Shown here piece by piece: positions 12,501 to 30,426 of a DNA stretch of 64,000 nucleotides. Below the pieces are notes generated by a model. That model did no database searches. It saw only the letters and a program-made list of their open reading frames with translations, and was not told the origin of the DNA. The DNA is from Odontesthes bonariensis. Lineage: Eukaryota; Chordata; Actinopteri; Atheriniformes; Atherinopsidae. Position 1 is the stretch's first letter, and each line of letters starts with the position of its first letter. Made by a program: the position numbers and the translations under genes. Location of the stretch: contig NC_134513.1 of the NCBI RefSeq assembly GCF_027942865.1, forward strand, positions 35,023,429 through 35,087,428. Direction: 5' to 3'.

Positions 12501-15500
12501 CAGAGTTGGGAGCTCAGCTGGGATTTGTGATGTATTTTTCCACTTCAAATATGAATAACAGAGTCTTTGAGTTAGAAGTCACTTTAGACACCTAAATATG
12601 AGCTTTTTTCATGATACATCCCCTTTAGAAAGTTACAAGTTACAGACTTTTGGCATCTTTTAGTGATTGAACAGCAAAATGTCTGTTTTCTGATGCACTT
12701 GAATGTATGTCACTATAAGGAAAGGGAGAGAGGAAAAGAAAGCGAGAAAGGGAAGAAGGAGGGGAAGAAGAAGGGAAGGAAGGAAAGGGAGGAAAGAAAG
12801 GGAAAGGAAGGAAGAGGGAGAGAAGGAGAAAGGAAAGAGAAAAGGAAGGGAAAAGGGGAAGGAAAGAAAATTACACACTTGGTATTTATAACTAAGCTCA
12901 GAAACAGAAAGAAGTTGTGCAAAATTTGGTATGAAGTGTGTTGTCATCTGTGAACAGCGCCTATTTTAAACTGCAGCATTTTGGTAGTAACAGATGGTGG
13001 TTTGGGGGGTGAAATGTATTCTCACGCCTTCATTTTGTCATGTTTTGGTATTGAACGTTTTATTTGGGGTTCTTTGTTGTTGTTTTTTTTTTTTTTTTTT
13101 TTAATTACGGTAGGCTTATTTTGGGAGTGGTCAGAACAAGAAGTAAATATAAATTAAAGCTTGGGGAGTTTTTTTTTGCGGGGCTTGAGATAACGAAGCA
13201 ATGTGGATGTAATGATATCGGTGCTTTCTAATGCACGGCGTGCACATGTCATGCAAGAATGAAACAAGGAAATAGCATTTATTGTCTTCACGGTAAAACG
13301 GGTGGTGTATAAAGTGTAACTGTAACATATTGTATATTAAAAAAAAAAAAAAGAAAGCTACAAGTTGAGAAAAGGACTGATTAAAATGTAGAAATAGAAA
13401 TAAAGACTGGAAATAAAAAAAAAAACAGAACAAATTGAGTACTTATTTTTCACATTTATTTTGTTGTGTTTATGCATGTAAATCCCTCTGCATATGGTAA
13501 CCAGTGCATATTGTTTCGAGCGGGACATCAGCGAGTCACCGGCTCTAGAGAAAAGAAGTAATTTAGAAGCTTCATTCAGTGTGGGACTTCAGCTAGCAGA
13601 TGAGTCGGGAATAAACCTCAACCTTATATGAAAACCACAAGGTTTATTTACAGCTCCATATAACCCACAGGAGGATGTTTGTCTGGCATTGGATATGAAT
13701 AATAAATAAAGCTCCATTCAAAGCTTCAACTGTGTCCCCTTGTGTCCAGAGAAGAGTATAATTTTAAAGGAACAGGCCCACAGTTATTTAATGGATGGCT
13801 AAACTGACCCATAATACAGATTATTGAAACATTAATAATTATTAGTGTTAAATAATTGAGTCAAACTATTATTTTTTTCTACATGTGAGAACATGTAAAT
13901 CTATTTTTTGCATTGTTGCGATAAAGTTTGAATAAAAATGGAATATGTCAGAGAAAGGTGCTCTAAAACAGAGGCTGTACTTAAACCCTTTGATTCTCTC
14001 CACTTCCTGTTCACCTGTCCCTCCCTCCAGGTGTCTCTGCTGGCAGTGGACGAGATGCACATGAACCTTCCTCACATGACCAAAGACATGTACTGGAACG
14101 ACTGTGATGCCCGCCCGCCATACACGCTGGCTGCCGCAGATTACTGCATCCCTTCTTTCCTCGGCTCCACAACAGACATGGGGTCGAGTGACACACACAA
14201 ACATCTCTATGTGACACAGTGATGATTTTATCTGCCAATGTTTATGAGTTTGGCCTCAAAGTTTAGCCAATGCTGATTTACGTGGTAAATGTTTGATGTT
14301 TAGATGTAGATGCCAAGTTCCTCTAGAGGTTGGACTTTTGTGACTACTTTTTTGCACCAAAGCTCAGTGGGTGTGGTTATTTCACACCATAAAGAGTCAC
14401 GCTGTCCTGCCTTAATGAGGCTAGCTATGTGAGAATTAGTTTAGATTTGTTGCCTAAATGATCAACTTTCTTGTCAAATGTCTCTTGCAGACTCTCTGAC
14501 ATCCTGCAGCTTGATGAGGCAGATGTGTGTGACAGTCGCCCACGGCAACAGGACTGTAATTTGACTCGACGTCAAGAGTCGGTAGAGCTACAATTTCTCT
14601 CACTTTTTCAGTTTTATAAATCTGTTGTTCTCTGCAGGTGAGAAGGTTTTTGTAAAAACAGAAATATGAAAAATAACGTGCAAATTTGGAAAAGGTTAAA
14701 TTAGATTGTTGCACAAAATTCCCTTAAAATGAACGTAGCAAGCAAGCAACACAGACTTGACTGTGAGACCACTTACAGTTGAATCTACTTTCTGCAGCTG
14801 TTTTCTTTCAGATATTTTATCAACAATAACTCTGCATTTTTTACATTTCCAGTTACTTTTAAGCGAGGTATTTTGTATCCTCCATTTATAAACAAGAGGA
14901 GGAGGTGATAGCGGTGCACATTTGTACTGTTGCTGGCTTCCCAAAAGTATGCAGCATGATTTACAGGAAACACATCAGAGTTCATGTACCTGTACAACAT
15001 GGGGATCAATTCATTGATATAATCCCCATTAAATCAATATGTGGATAGTTTGCAAACAGGAAATAAAACAACAATGTTGCAGCCAGACACAATGTCTTCT
15101 TTCATTGCATAACTCGGGTAATATTTTCTTTTTCTCTTTGAAGGACACCTTTGAAGAGATACTTTGTAAAACCCGGAGCCCTTTACTTAAATACTGATTA
15201 AGCCTACAAGGTCACACTGTGAGGGAAACATTATGGTGTTTTTTTTCCAACCAACCCAGATTTGATATGTTTCTTATAAATGTAATTTAAAACTAATTGA
15301 AAGGATCGTGCAGATAATTTTTCCTTGAATGGCATTAACTAACAGAGACAGATTTGAAGTTTATATGGTATGTTTTCATTGTTTTTAGGTCCTGGGTCGA
15401 GTTCGCCGACTGCTTAGTGTTCAGGAGCCTCCTGATCTCAGACATCCTCGACCCATCTTCAAACGACACAGCAGTGATGCAACTGGCAGTTTCTTCCCAG

Positions 15501-16506
15501 ACTTTAGGTATTGTTTATGTAAAGTACTATGAATGCCTTGACAACTAATAATAACTGATACACTAGCTGAGTATGCCCTGCGTTTTAGACAAACAGTAAA
15601 ACCATCCAACAAAAAACTGTCTCCAGAAAACAATAAGGATCTGGATGTCTTTTATGATTTCTGTTGGTGACTTTCTTTGATTTAAATCTGTCCAGGGTCA
15701 ATCCTGGTCCAGCAGAAATGGCACCACCCTCCTCCTTTGTCATGCCCCCGACTTCAATGGACACCTTGTCCACCTTAAGAGAAGTGAGCAGCAACCCACC
15801 TTCACCTGAGAGCTCATCTTCTATCGTTTTCCCACAGCTAGTCGTCAGCCCGCCATTGTTTGGTGAAACTAGAGACAATGAAGATTCTTTTGGAAAACAA
15901 CAGAATGGCCTAAATCACTCCCCAACTGGAGAGCCATCAATCTTGGAAGCCCCAAGGTGATTAGTTACTTTCTGCTTACAGTGCAAATGAAATTTTTTGT
16001 CCTATTCTGTCGAAGTTGCAGCCATTTTGTGGGGTCTTTGAGGCTATGGCTTTACCATAATTACCCAAATTCTTAGCATAATTGTTTAACCCTGTTTGAC
16101 CACTTGGTCTGTTTTTAGTATTTCCAGGACTGGCTCCATCTGTTACCCCCCTTCTGAACTGGGACCCAAGGAGTTTCGCTGGAAAACATTAAATGGCAAG
16201 AATGGGCTACCAGCTCGGCCACGGGGACGTCAGTTCTCACTCCAGTTCTCCAGGCAGACATCAAAGGCATCAGTCCGCAGCTTGCCAAGCCCCAGCGCCC
16301 TGGGGCGACGGAGAAGAGGCCTGGGTCGATTTCAGTCCCGGCGATCCCCTGGTCCAACTCCCGACACTTTGCAGCCCCCCCCGCCTGACTACGATTGCGA
16401 ATTCCAGGGAACGACAGGGAGTGAGGACGAAGAAAAGGAGGAAGCCAACCACAGTGAGGAGGTCCAAAACATCAACTCTAATTCACCGAGTATGGAGAAG
16501 AAATAA
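3525..16506 (+). CDS. best3: Bestrophin-3, calcium-activated chloride channel (5' partial)
   Basis: Bestrophins form pentameric Ca2+-activated anion channels in plasma or internal membranes. Coding exons: 3525-3612, 4619-4764, 5169-5323, 7096-7173, 7323-7475, 9866-9946, 14031-14182, 14491-14581, 15389-15507, 15696-15956, 16119-16506. All have AG/GT borders and phases that join. Family signatures in order: [74 protein letters not shown]. Then comes the acidic Ca2+ clasp in [14 protein letters not shown], followed by [19 protein letters not shown]. The exon lengths 155, 78, 153, 81 and 152 bp match the mammalian family as I recall it. The C-terminal tail ([13 protein letters not shown], then MDTLSTLRE) resembles BEST3 rather than BEST1, 2 or 4, and synteny with cct2 and myrfl agrees. 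The exon at 14491-14581 is inferred from phase and splice sites only. The N-terminal ~80 residues are not visible. About 570 codons are present. Stop TAA at 16504-16506. Confidence 0.87.
3613..4618 (+). other. Extra intron inside the canonical 234-bp bestrophin exon
   Basis: The flanking pieces are 88 and 146 bp and sum to 234, the length of a single exon in mammalian bestrophins as I recall. The intron has a GT donor after ATCTCCAG and an AG acceptor after TTCCTTC. It interrupts the codon between HIS and CVQGKDEYG. Nothing else is recognised within it. Confidence 0.7.
5647..6123. mobile_element. Non-autonomous hAT MITE, 477 bp, in best3 intron
   Basis: The ends are CAGAGATGG on the left and CCATCTCTG on the right, with similarity extending inward (AAGTCAC/GTGACTT). 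Both sides carry the identical 8-bp duplication ATATGTAC (5639-5646 and 6124-6131), diagnostic of hAT transposition. The interior is rich in GACTTGA/ACTCGG words and has no open reading frame. It lies in the intron between the 5169-5323 and 7096-7173 exons. Confidence 0.88.
7659..9333. mobile_element. DNA transposon relic with long terminal inverted repeats, split by an LTR insertion
   Basis: The left end (GCAGTGATTTGCATCCCTCA, then TAAACCAAAG) matches, in reverse complement, the right end near 9300-9333 (TTTGGTTTATGAGGGAATGA). Inner arms also match: 8335-8440 with TTGAATTTGATGGTAGCAA, against 9215-9290. The centre carries a short stretch reading [20 protein letters not shown] (8951-9013, + strand). 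This resembles the Tc1/mariner transposase region before its first catalytic aspartate. Heavily decayed and intronic in best3. Confidence 0.6.
7690..8327 (-). mobile_element. Gypsy-type LTR retrotransposon fragment: pol end, polypurine tract and one LTR
   Basis: On the minus strand 8327-8232 reads [20 protein letters not shown] and continues [11 protein letters not shown] to a stop. This is the end of Gypsy reverse transcriptase/RNase H. An AAGGGGGGGAG polypurine tract follows, then an LTR starting TGTTACGG at 8166 and running to about 7690. It contains a polyadenylation-like AATAAA. Only the 3' end of the element is present, and it interrupts the inverted-repeat DNA transposon around it, so it is the younger insertion. 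Confidence 0.75.
10515..11064. mobile_element. TTAA-flanked MITE with ~85-bp inverted ends
   Basis: The left arm (AAGGGGAAGTTTGGTTTTTT, then ACCTGGACCTTATTTCTGGC) is repeated inverted at 10985-11060. TTAA sits at both borders, as for piggyBac or Kolobok superfamily insertions. No transposase is encoded. It lies in the 4-kb best3 intron. Confidence 0.75.
11290..11880. mobile_element. MITE with ~150-bp inverted ends, related to the element at 7659-9333
   Basis: The left arm (TTCAATTTGATGGTGGCAAC preceded by GGCTCATC) is mirrored at 11738-11875 (GTTGCTGCCATCAAATTCAA). The same motifs form the inner arms of the 7659-9333 relic. The two are therefore members of one family, and this one is a shortened non-autonomous copy. 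Borders are approximate. Confidence 0.6.
12717..12870. repeat. Polypurine tract (GA/GGAA-rich), ~154 bp
   Basis: An almost pure purine run on the + strand, with one C near 12743. It is made of irregular GGAA, GGGAA and GAA units. Reading frames through it give only Lys/Glu/Arg or Ser/Phe/Leu low-complexity peptides and are not genes. A poly-T run follows at about 13082-13102. Confidence 0.85.
12871..14030. other. Intron sequence, low complexity
   Basis: Remainder of the best3 intron before the 14031 exon. It holds a poly-T run (about 13082-13102), two poly-A runs near 13340 and 13419, and no exon or structured repeat that I can define. The last bases (CTCCCTCCAG) are the acceptor of the next exon. 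Confidence 0.5.
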
Positions 16507-16814
16507 AAGCATTCATGACTTAAAGGTCAAACAGAACCAAACTCAAAGCTGGCAATGGTTTTACCCAATAGGAGTCACCATTTTATTCAAATGGGGGGCT
16601 CAAAGGGGCTTGTTAAAGGCTTTGGTATGTCAAGCCTTTAACTTCTGATGGTATGTTTTTAAAGGCCTCAGTTTGGGTTTACCATTTGGTGCTACCTTTG
16701 TCACTGGAGACAGTTCCATAAAGGATGATTATGGTTTATTTCAACCTGACATATTTCCAACTAATATGCTCATTGTGTCTCTATTGCAGAAATTTGAGGC
16801 AAAAAGGAAGTTGA

Positions 16815-17264
16815 AATAAATCAGTTGTTACAACAATATTATGACACAGAACATCAGAAAATATGAACAAAATCCCTCTTAGAGCTTCAAAAACGCAACA
16901 GTTTGTGGAATCATTCTCAAAGCACATTAAAAGATGCAGAATAATGCTGAATTTGTTGTAAAACAAATTGTATCGACTTTTTAAAGAATTCTTTTTTGGG
17001 GGGGGGTGGGGGGAGGGGCGGGGGGGGGTGGGGGGAGGGGGGGGTCATTTACTACAATAAAGGCTTCTTGGTTGTCATGTAATGCCCAAAGCAGGAACTG
17101 TAGCTCTTACTTAAGTACTCAGGTGGGAGAAAAATCATCCAACTTCAGGTAATCACAATTTTTTTTTTTGTTTATTTATTTTTTGTTAATGTAACTGAAT
17201 CAATGAATGTACACTATCAGTTTCTGCTGCTAAATCTCTCACAACTATACTTTTTTTCAATAAA
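16815..17264 (+). terminator. Candidate best3 polyadenylation region
   Basis: AATAAA hexamers occur on the + strand at 16815-16820, about 17055 and 17259-17264, 0.3-0.75 kb after the best3 stop. Which one is used cannot be told from sequence. The long G-run at 16998-17044 lies between them. Confidence 0.4.
16998..17044 (+). repeat. G-rich tract in the putative best3 3' UTR
   Basis: Forty-seven bases, nearly all G, broken by single T, A and C. More than four runs of at least three G occur in a row, so the transcript could fold as a G-quadruplex. It sits downstream of the best3 stop, before the last candidate poly(A) signal. Confidence 0.8.
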
Positions 17265-17355
17265 ACGTTGGTTTACTGGGTCACCAATAATGAAATATTA
17301 TGATATTGGCCATAATCAACTCTTAGTTGGGCTGGTTGTTTATCTCTATTGTAAG

Positions 17356-18227
17356 TTAAAGTGATGGTTCGGAGTAGATTCACCCTGGGGTCATTTGAAC
17401 CGTGACATCCAGCCAAGTAGCCCACCCAAAGTTTTTTCGATCTTGGCTGAACATCAGCTGAGTTACTGAGTTATCCCGAATAGCTTCGAACAAGTGCTAA
17501 TGGAACCTGGCAGTATCTCCAAAATTACCACACTAAAATCACATGCCATGACACCAAACTTCTACAGTAGTACAAATATGGTCTGTACTCACAAAACGAT
17601 GCATTTGGAAGTTTGTATATAGTCCATGAGTTGATTATTATCAACACAAGCCTAATAGCTTCTCTGCTGCTAAAGCTGCGTCGACGTCACTTCCTTGATC
17701 TGGGAGCTTCAAAGTAAGATGAGGGTTGATCTACTACTGCAGACAACAAAGCAAGGCTGCTCAATTTCTCCATTGATAAAATAAATTCACAACTCAACAA
17801 CATAAAAATTCATAAAAAATAATGTAGAATATAGCATATACTACATTAGTAGATCAACCCTCATCTTACATTGAAGCTCCCAGATCAAGGAAGTGACGTT
17901 GACGCAGCTTTAGCAGCAGAGAAGCTATCAGGCTTGTGTTGATAATAATAAACTCCTGGACTATGTACAAACTTCCAAATGCATCGTTTTGTGAGTACAG
18001 ACCATATTTGTACTACTGTAGAAGTTTGGTGTCATGGCATGTGATTTTAGTGTGGTAATTTTGGAGATACTGCCAGGTTCCATTAGCACTTGTACTAAGC
18101 TATTCGGGATAACTCAGTAACTCAGCTGATGTTCAGCCAATATCGAAAAAACTTCGGGTGGGCTACTTGGCTGGATGTCACGGTTCAAATGACCCTAGGG
18201 TGAATCTACTCCGAACTATCACTTTAA
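17356..18227. mobile_element. Near-perfect foldback element, 872 bp, TTAA borders
   Basis: The arm at 17356-17740 is repeated in reverse complement at 17841-18227, with only scattered mismatches over ~385 bp. Shared words include AGTGATGGTTCGGAGTAGAT/ATCTACTCCGAACTATCACT and GATAACTCAGTAACTCAGCT. TTAA occurs at both outer borders (17356-17359 and 18224-18227). The spacer is ~100 bp and AT-rich. No protein is encoded. It fits a TTAA-specific non-autonomous DNA transposon and is young judging by arm identity. Confidence 0.85.
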
Positions 18228-18264
18228 GGATAGTGTAGGATTGGTGCCTTGGTACAAAATGGAT

Positions 18265-18270
18265 TTTAAT
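18265..18270 (-). terminator. Candidate nothepsin poly(A) signal ATTAAA
   Basis: The minus strand reads ATTAAA 35 bases after the nothepsin stop codon. It is the commonest variant of the AATAAA hexamer, and the only good candidate before the foldback repeat. Confidence 0.4.
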
Positions 18271-18304
18271 TGTACAGTATTTTTCGATCAAAATAACTAA
18301 TGGG

Positions 18305-26493
<8,189 letters not shown>

Positions 26494-26543
26494 GTTGCTC
26501 TGTGTGAGTGTGCCCAACTGCTGGTTGGCAGATGATCCGGAGG

Positions 26544-26573
26544 TTTATCAGAGGAAGCTGCTGCTCTGATTGG
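26544..26573 (-). promoter_or_regulatory. Candidate nots core promoter: CCAAT plus TATA-like GATAAA
   Basis: On the minus strand upstream of the nots ATG (26493), CCAAT lies at 26573-26569 and a TATA-like GATAAACC at 26549-26542. This would put the transcription start near 26515, with a very short 5' leader. Such compact TATA promoters are usual for tissue-restricted digestive or liver proteases. This is inference from spacing only. Confidence 0.35.
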
Positions 26574-26857
26574 ATCCGAGTCTGTGGTGAAACTGAGAGA
26601 AAATCCACCCCAAAAAGTCAATCACGTCCTCTGAGTGGATGCAGGAACACACTACTATTTGATGACTTGAATACCAAAAAATATAAGCAGTTACTGGGTA
26701 AAATGAGCCAACAATCATGTAAGTCAGAGGAAAACTCTCTAATGAACTCCATATGTAGGGAAGTTAGTTTTGTTTTAAGGCTGAAAATTCTAATTATCTT
26801 TGTGGCATATTTGCTTCAACAGATGTGACTACTACACCCACTGTGCAGGAAATAAGG

Positions 26858-27988
26858 TGCCTCAAAAATATTCACCCAGTCAACCTTTTCCCTGGCTTCC
26901 TCTCCAATCTTTAGACATTTTATCCACTGGACCTGCAAACCTTCACAATATCCAAAGTGATAGGAACACTGGTCAGACAAGTAAAAAAAAATGAGAAGAA
27001 AAAATGTTTTATAAAATAAAAGAATCTGAGAACATGATAGAAATGGTGAGTGCATTTGAACCCATAAATTATGAGCTGCTGCTGCCAGTTAACATCAGAA
27101 GTCACATCATTTCTTTAGATCTTTGAAGTGCCTTCAGGTGCCCTTTGTTGCAATTTGGCACTTTATAAATAAAATAGAATCGAACTGATTTGAATGTTTA
27201 GTTGATATAAATCCACCTGTGTGTAATCTAAGTGTCACATGATCTTAGTATCTTTATGCCTGCTGTTAAGGGCTCCAGAGTCTACAACACCACCAAGCAG
27301 GCAGCACAATGTAGACCAAGGAGCTCTCCTTACAGGTCAGGGATTTATAGTTGGGTACAAAAAACTTAAATCTATTATCAGTAAATGAAACAACTGTTGG
27401 TCAACAACAAACCCATACCAGCTAAACTCACAGGCAAGAGGTCAGAAAGGTAATAAAAGTAACCCCGAAGGAGCTGCAGAGATCGTCAGACTGTTTGTCT
27501 GTGGTACTACTTTGAGCTTTCTGCTCACGAAGAAATGAAAGAGTGGAGAAAAAAGCCATGAAAAGCATCTAGAGAATCCCTGAACATAAGGAAGGAGGAA
27601 AACTGGTCAGAGAAGATTAAAGTGAAGGAAAACCAACTGTGTGGTGCCGCCCAACACCACTATCCCCACACTAAAGCACGGTGGTGGCAGCATCATGCTG
27701 TGGTAGGGCGACACTGGCAGGGTCAGAGAAATTAGAAGTGAACAGATGGAAGGTACCAAATACAGGTATGTTCTTGAGGAAAAAAAAAACTGTCTCAGGT
27801 TTCCAGAGAATTGAGACTTTCCAGCATGACAAAGACCTTTTTAATCCTATTAAAGCAACACTCGAGTGTTTAAAGGGGAAACATTTAAATGTCTGGGAGT
27901 AGATAAAACCCAGACCTTATTTTGGTCATGAATTAAAGACTGACGTACATCAGCAGAACCAATCCAGCTGTGGCTAGATGTGTCAAAT
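26858..27988 (+). mobile_element. Tc1/mariner-like relic, longer copy
   Basis: It starts with the ACxCAAAAATATTCACCC type of end seen in Tc1-like elements. It carries a decayed transposase segment around 27665-27900: HGGGSIMLW is recognisable (AGCACGGTGGTGGCAGCATC), followed by degenerate sequence. The right inverted end was not found. The part 27410-27988 is duplicated at 29582-30158. Confidence 0.6.
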
Positions 27989-29581
27989 GTTTTGTTGGTC
28001 AGTTGCTACAAAGGGTCAAACTAATCTAATATGTCCTCTACCATAAACTATGTTTGCTATCTATTGCACTGCATCATCATTTTATCTGAATGTTTAGATT
28101 ACGTAAGAGAGCTGAAGTAATGCTAATACTGTATATGATGCAAGAAGAAAAAACAAGAGCTTAATTAGCAGAAAATCTCTTCTAATTAAGATTAAAAAAC
28201 TCATAATTAATGAAAAAGTCCATTATTGTACTGACTCGAAGCAATAAAAGGTCAGAATAAGTAGAAAGGATCACATACTTAATTAAAGAATATTCATAAT
28301 TGTGAACATACTGTAAGGAATATCATGTAATATAAGAGTTCTAATTAAGTTCTGATTGGTGGCATATAAGCTGGTTCTCAGGTAGGTTTTAAGCAGGTTT
28401 AATGAATGATTGTTGTGAACATCAGACATATGAAGAGCTTGGAAAGTGATAAAAATCATCTCAGAGAGATTCATACATCCACCAAAACTAAACTCATGTT
28501 ATTTTTCTGGATGAAAACTAAAATTAAAATGCAAAAAGTAGTCCACAATGTTACATATCAAGATCTCATTATTATTAAAGTCTGAAGTGTGAGATCAGAG
28601 CTCTGTTTGTTTCTGTCACACGAACAGTAAAAGTTTGAAGACTCATGTTAGAAATCACAGTTTACAGCTGTGGAAGTAAACTGATTTTTAGCTAAAGTCT
28701 CACCTTGAGCTTAAGAACACATCGCACACTGAAAGCCGAGTGTGTGTGTGTGTGTGTGGGGGGGGGGTTTGTTGTTGACAGTGTGGTTGAGTAACATGGG
28801 TGTGTTGACTCTGTGAGGACTCAGTCACTCTGACCTGATGAGGTCGGCAGTTTGAACAGAAACCAACATTCAGGGAGACAACTTTACACAAAGACGTGTG
28901 CAGACAGACGTGTGTCATTTGTTACAATCTGCTTTTAGTAAAGCGATGAAAAAGGCAGTGAAAAAGTAGATTATTTTATCAAATCGCTTGACAAATATAA
29001 GCCTTCATCAGCAATGAGCATGATTCTGAGTTAAGGTGGACATGAGCCTCTGACCCATCTGATGACCCGCTGTTAAAAAGCAACTCACTTCAGCACTATG
29101 AAATGTAATAAAGTGCACATGCAGACTAATTAATTACATTATTTACAGTGTAACTACACACTATTACACCAAATACTCAATATAAAAGGGGAAAACACCA
29201 AAGTACGGAGCCCTTCAGCACACATCTGCAGCAGAGAAAGTCTCAGGGGGAGGGCGGGGCAAGATGAGCTCAATGGGGCAGATGTCAAATAAAACTCAGG
29301 ATGCATCTTATTCTTTTAGATAATCAGAATTAAAGTGAGCCTGTGTCTCCATTTATACCTGGTTAGTGGGTCAGCTGAGCCGCCCACCGTCGGGGGGGGG
29401 GGGGGGACAGACCATCAAACTGAATCTAAATCAAACCCATGAGAACCAAACTCCAACATTCACACAGCAGGCAGAGCAACCCGTCTCTGTCCTTTAAGTC
29501 CACACGCTTTTATTAAATATTCAATTCTATGTACACCATTTTAACTCAAGTTTTCAGTGCTTCATTAAAGTTTTCATTTCT

Positions 29582-30158
29582 AACCCATACCAGCTAAACT
29601 CACAGACAAGGTCAGAAAGGTAATAAAAGTAACCCCGAAGGAGCTGCAGAGATCGTCAGACTGTTTGTCTGTGGTACTACTTTGAGCTTTCTGCTCACGA
29701 AGAAATGAAAGAGTGGAGAAAAAAGCCATGAAAAGCATCTTGAGAATCCCCGAACATAAGGAAGGAGGAAAACTGGTCAGACAAGATTAAAGTGAAGGAA
29801 AACAAACTGTGTGGTGCCACCCCAACACCACTATCCCCACACTAAAGCACAGTGGTGGCAGCATCATGCTGTGGTAAGGCGACACTGGCAGGGTCAGAGA
29901 AATTAGAAGCGAACAGATGGAAGGTACGAATTACAGGTATGTTCTTGAGAAAACAAAAACTGTCTCAGGTTTTCAGAGAATTGAGACTTTCCAGCATGAC
30001 AAAGACCTTTTTAATCCTATTAAAGCAACACTCGAGTGTTTAAAGGGGAAACATTTAAATGTCTGGGAGTAGATAAAGCCCAGACCTTATTTTGGTCATG
30101 AATTAAAGACTGACGTACATCAGCAGAACCAATCCAGCTGTGGCTAGATGTGTCAAAT
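29582..30158 (+). repeat. Second copy of the Tc1-like relic segment (~577 bp)
   Basis: Nearly identical to 27410-27988, in direct orientation, starting AACCCATACCAGCTAAACTC and ending GGCTAGATGTGTCAAAT. I see only scattered substitutions and a few single-base or 2-base indels. It lies about 70 bp beyond the cct2 poly(A) signal. Confidence 0.85.
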
Positions 30159-30225
30159 TTGACACATTTTTATGACAAAGGTGAAGTGACGGACACAAAG
30201 AAACCAGCGGTTAACGATCACTTCG

Positions 30226-30231
30226 TTTATT
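30226..30231 (-). terminator. cct2 polyadenylation signal AATAAA
   Basis: The minus strand reads AATAAA about 196 bases after the cct2 stop codon (TAG, 30429-30427). It is the first canonical hexamer downstream, giving a short 3' UTR typical of a housekeeping gene. Confidence 0.6.
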
Positions 30232-30426
30232 TCAGTAAACAGAACAAACAAAACGTTGTCGGCGTAACCGGACGGCGGTGGCCGGGCTGACGGCGGCCAG
30301 CGAGTCCTCAGTGCGACCACACTGAGGGTTTAAAAGTGTGGAAACAAAAAAAAAACATCTCTTCGTCTGAACTACACAGAGGTGATAAATAACAACAGTC
30401 AGCCTGCTGCCCGTCTGCTTCGTCCT

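Larger units (their letters stand above)
26494..30225. other. Intergenic interval between nots and cct2
   Basis: 3.7 kb without an exon. Contents: a Tc1-like relic (26858-27988), its partial second copy (29582-30158), a (TG)n plus G run at about 28739-28767, a run of G at about 29393-29406, and AT-rich unique sequence. A short copy of the fish repeat tail with TTGCAATTTGGCACTTTATA lies at about 27121-27180; a reverse relative is at 24740-24830. Confidence 0.55.

Noticed and set aside
12660..12953. Overlapping open frames on both strands through the purine tract
   Set aside because: They encode only Lys/Glu/Arg or Ser/Phe/Leu low-complexity peptides made by the repeat. No splice or homology support.
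16193..16648. A 151-codon plus-strand frame overlapping the end of best3
   Set aside because: It is an alternate frame of the last best3 exon, GC-rich and Ser/Pro-rich by composition. The best3 frame joins the upstream exons in phase and this one does not.
26494..30225. An lrrc10 orthologue between nots and cct2
   Set aside because: No leucine-rich repeat reading frame is present in this interval or elsewhere between best3 and cct2.
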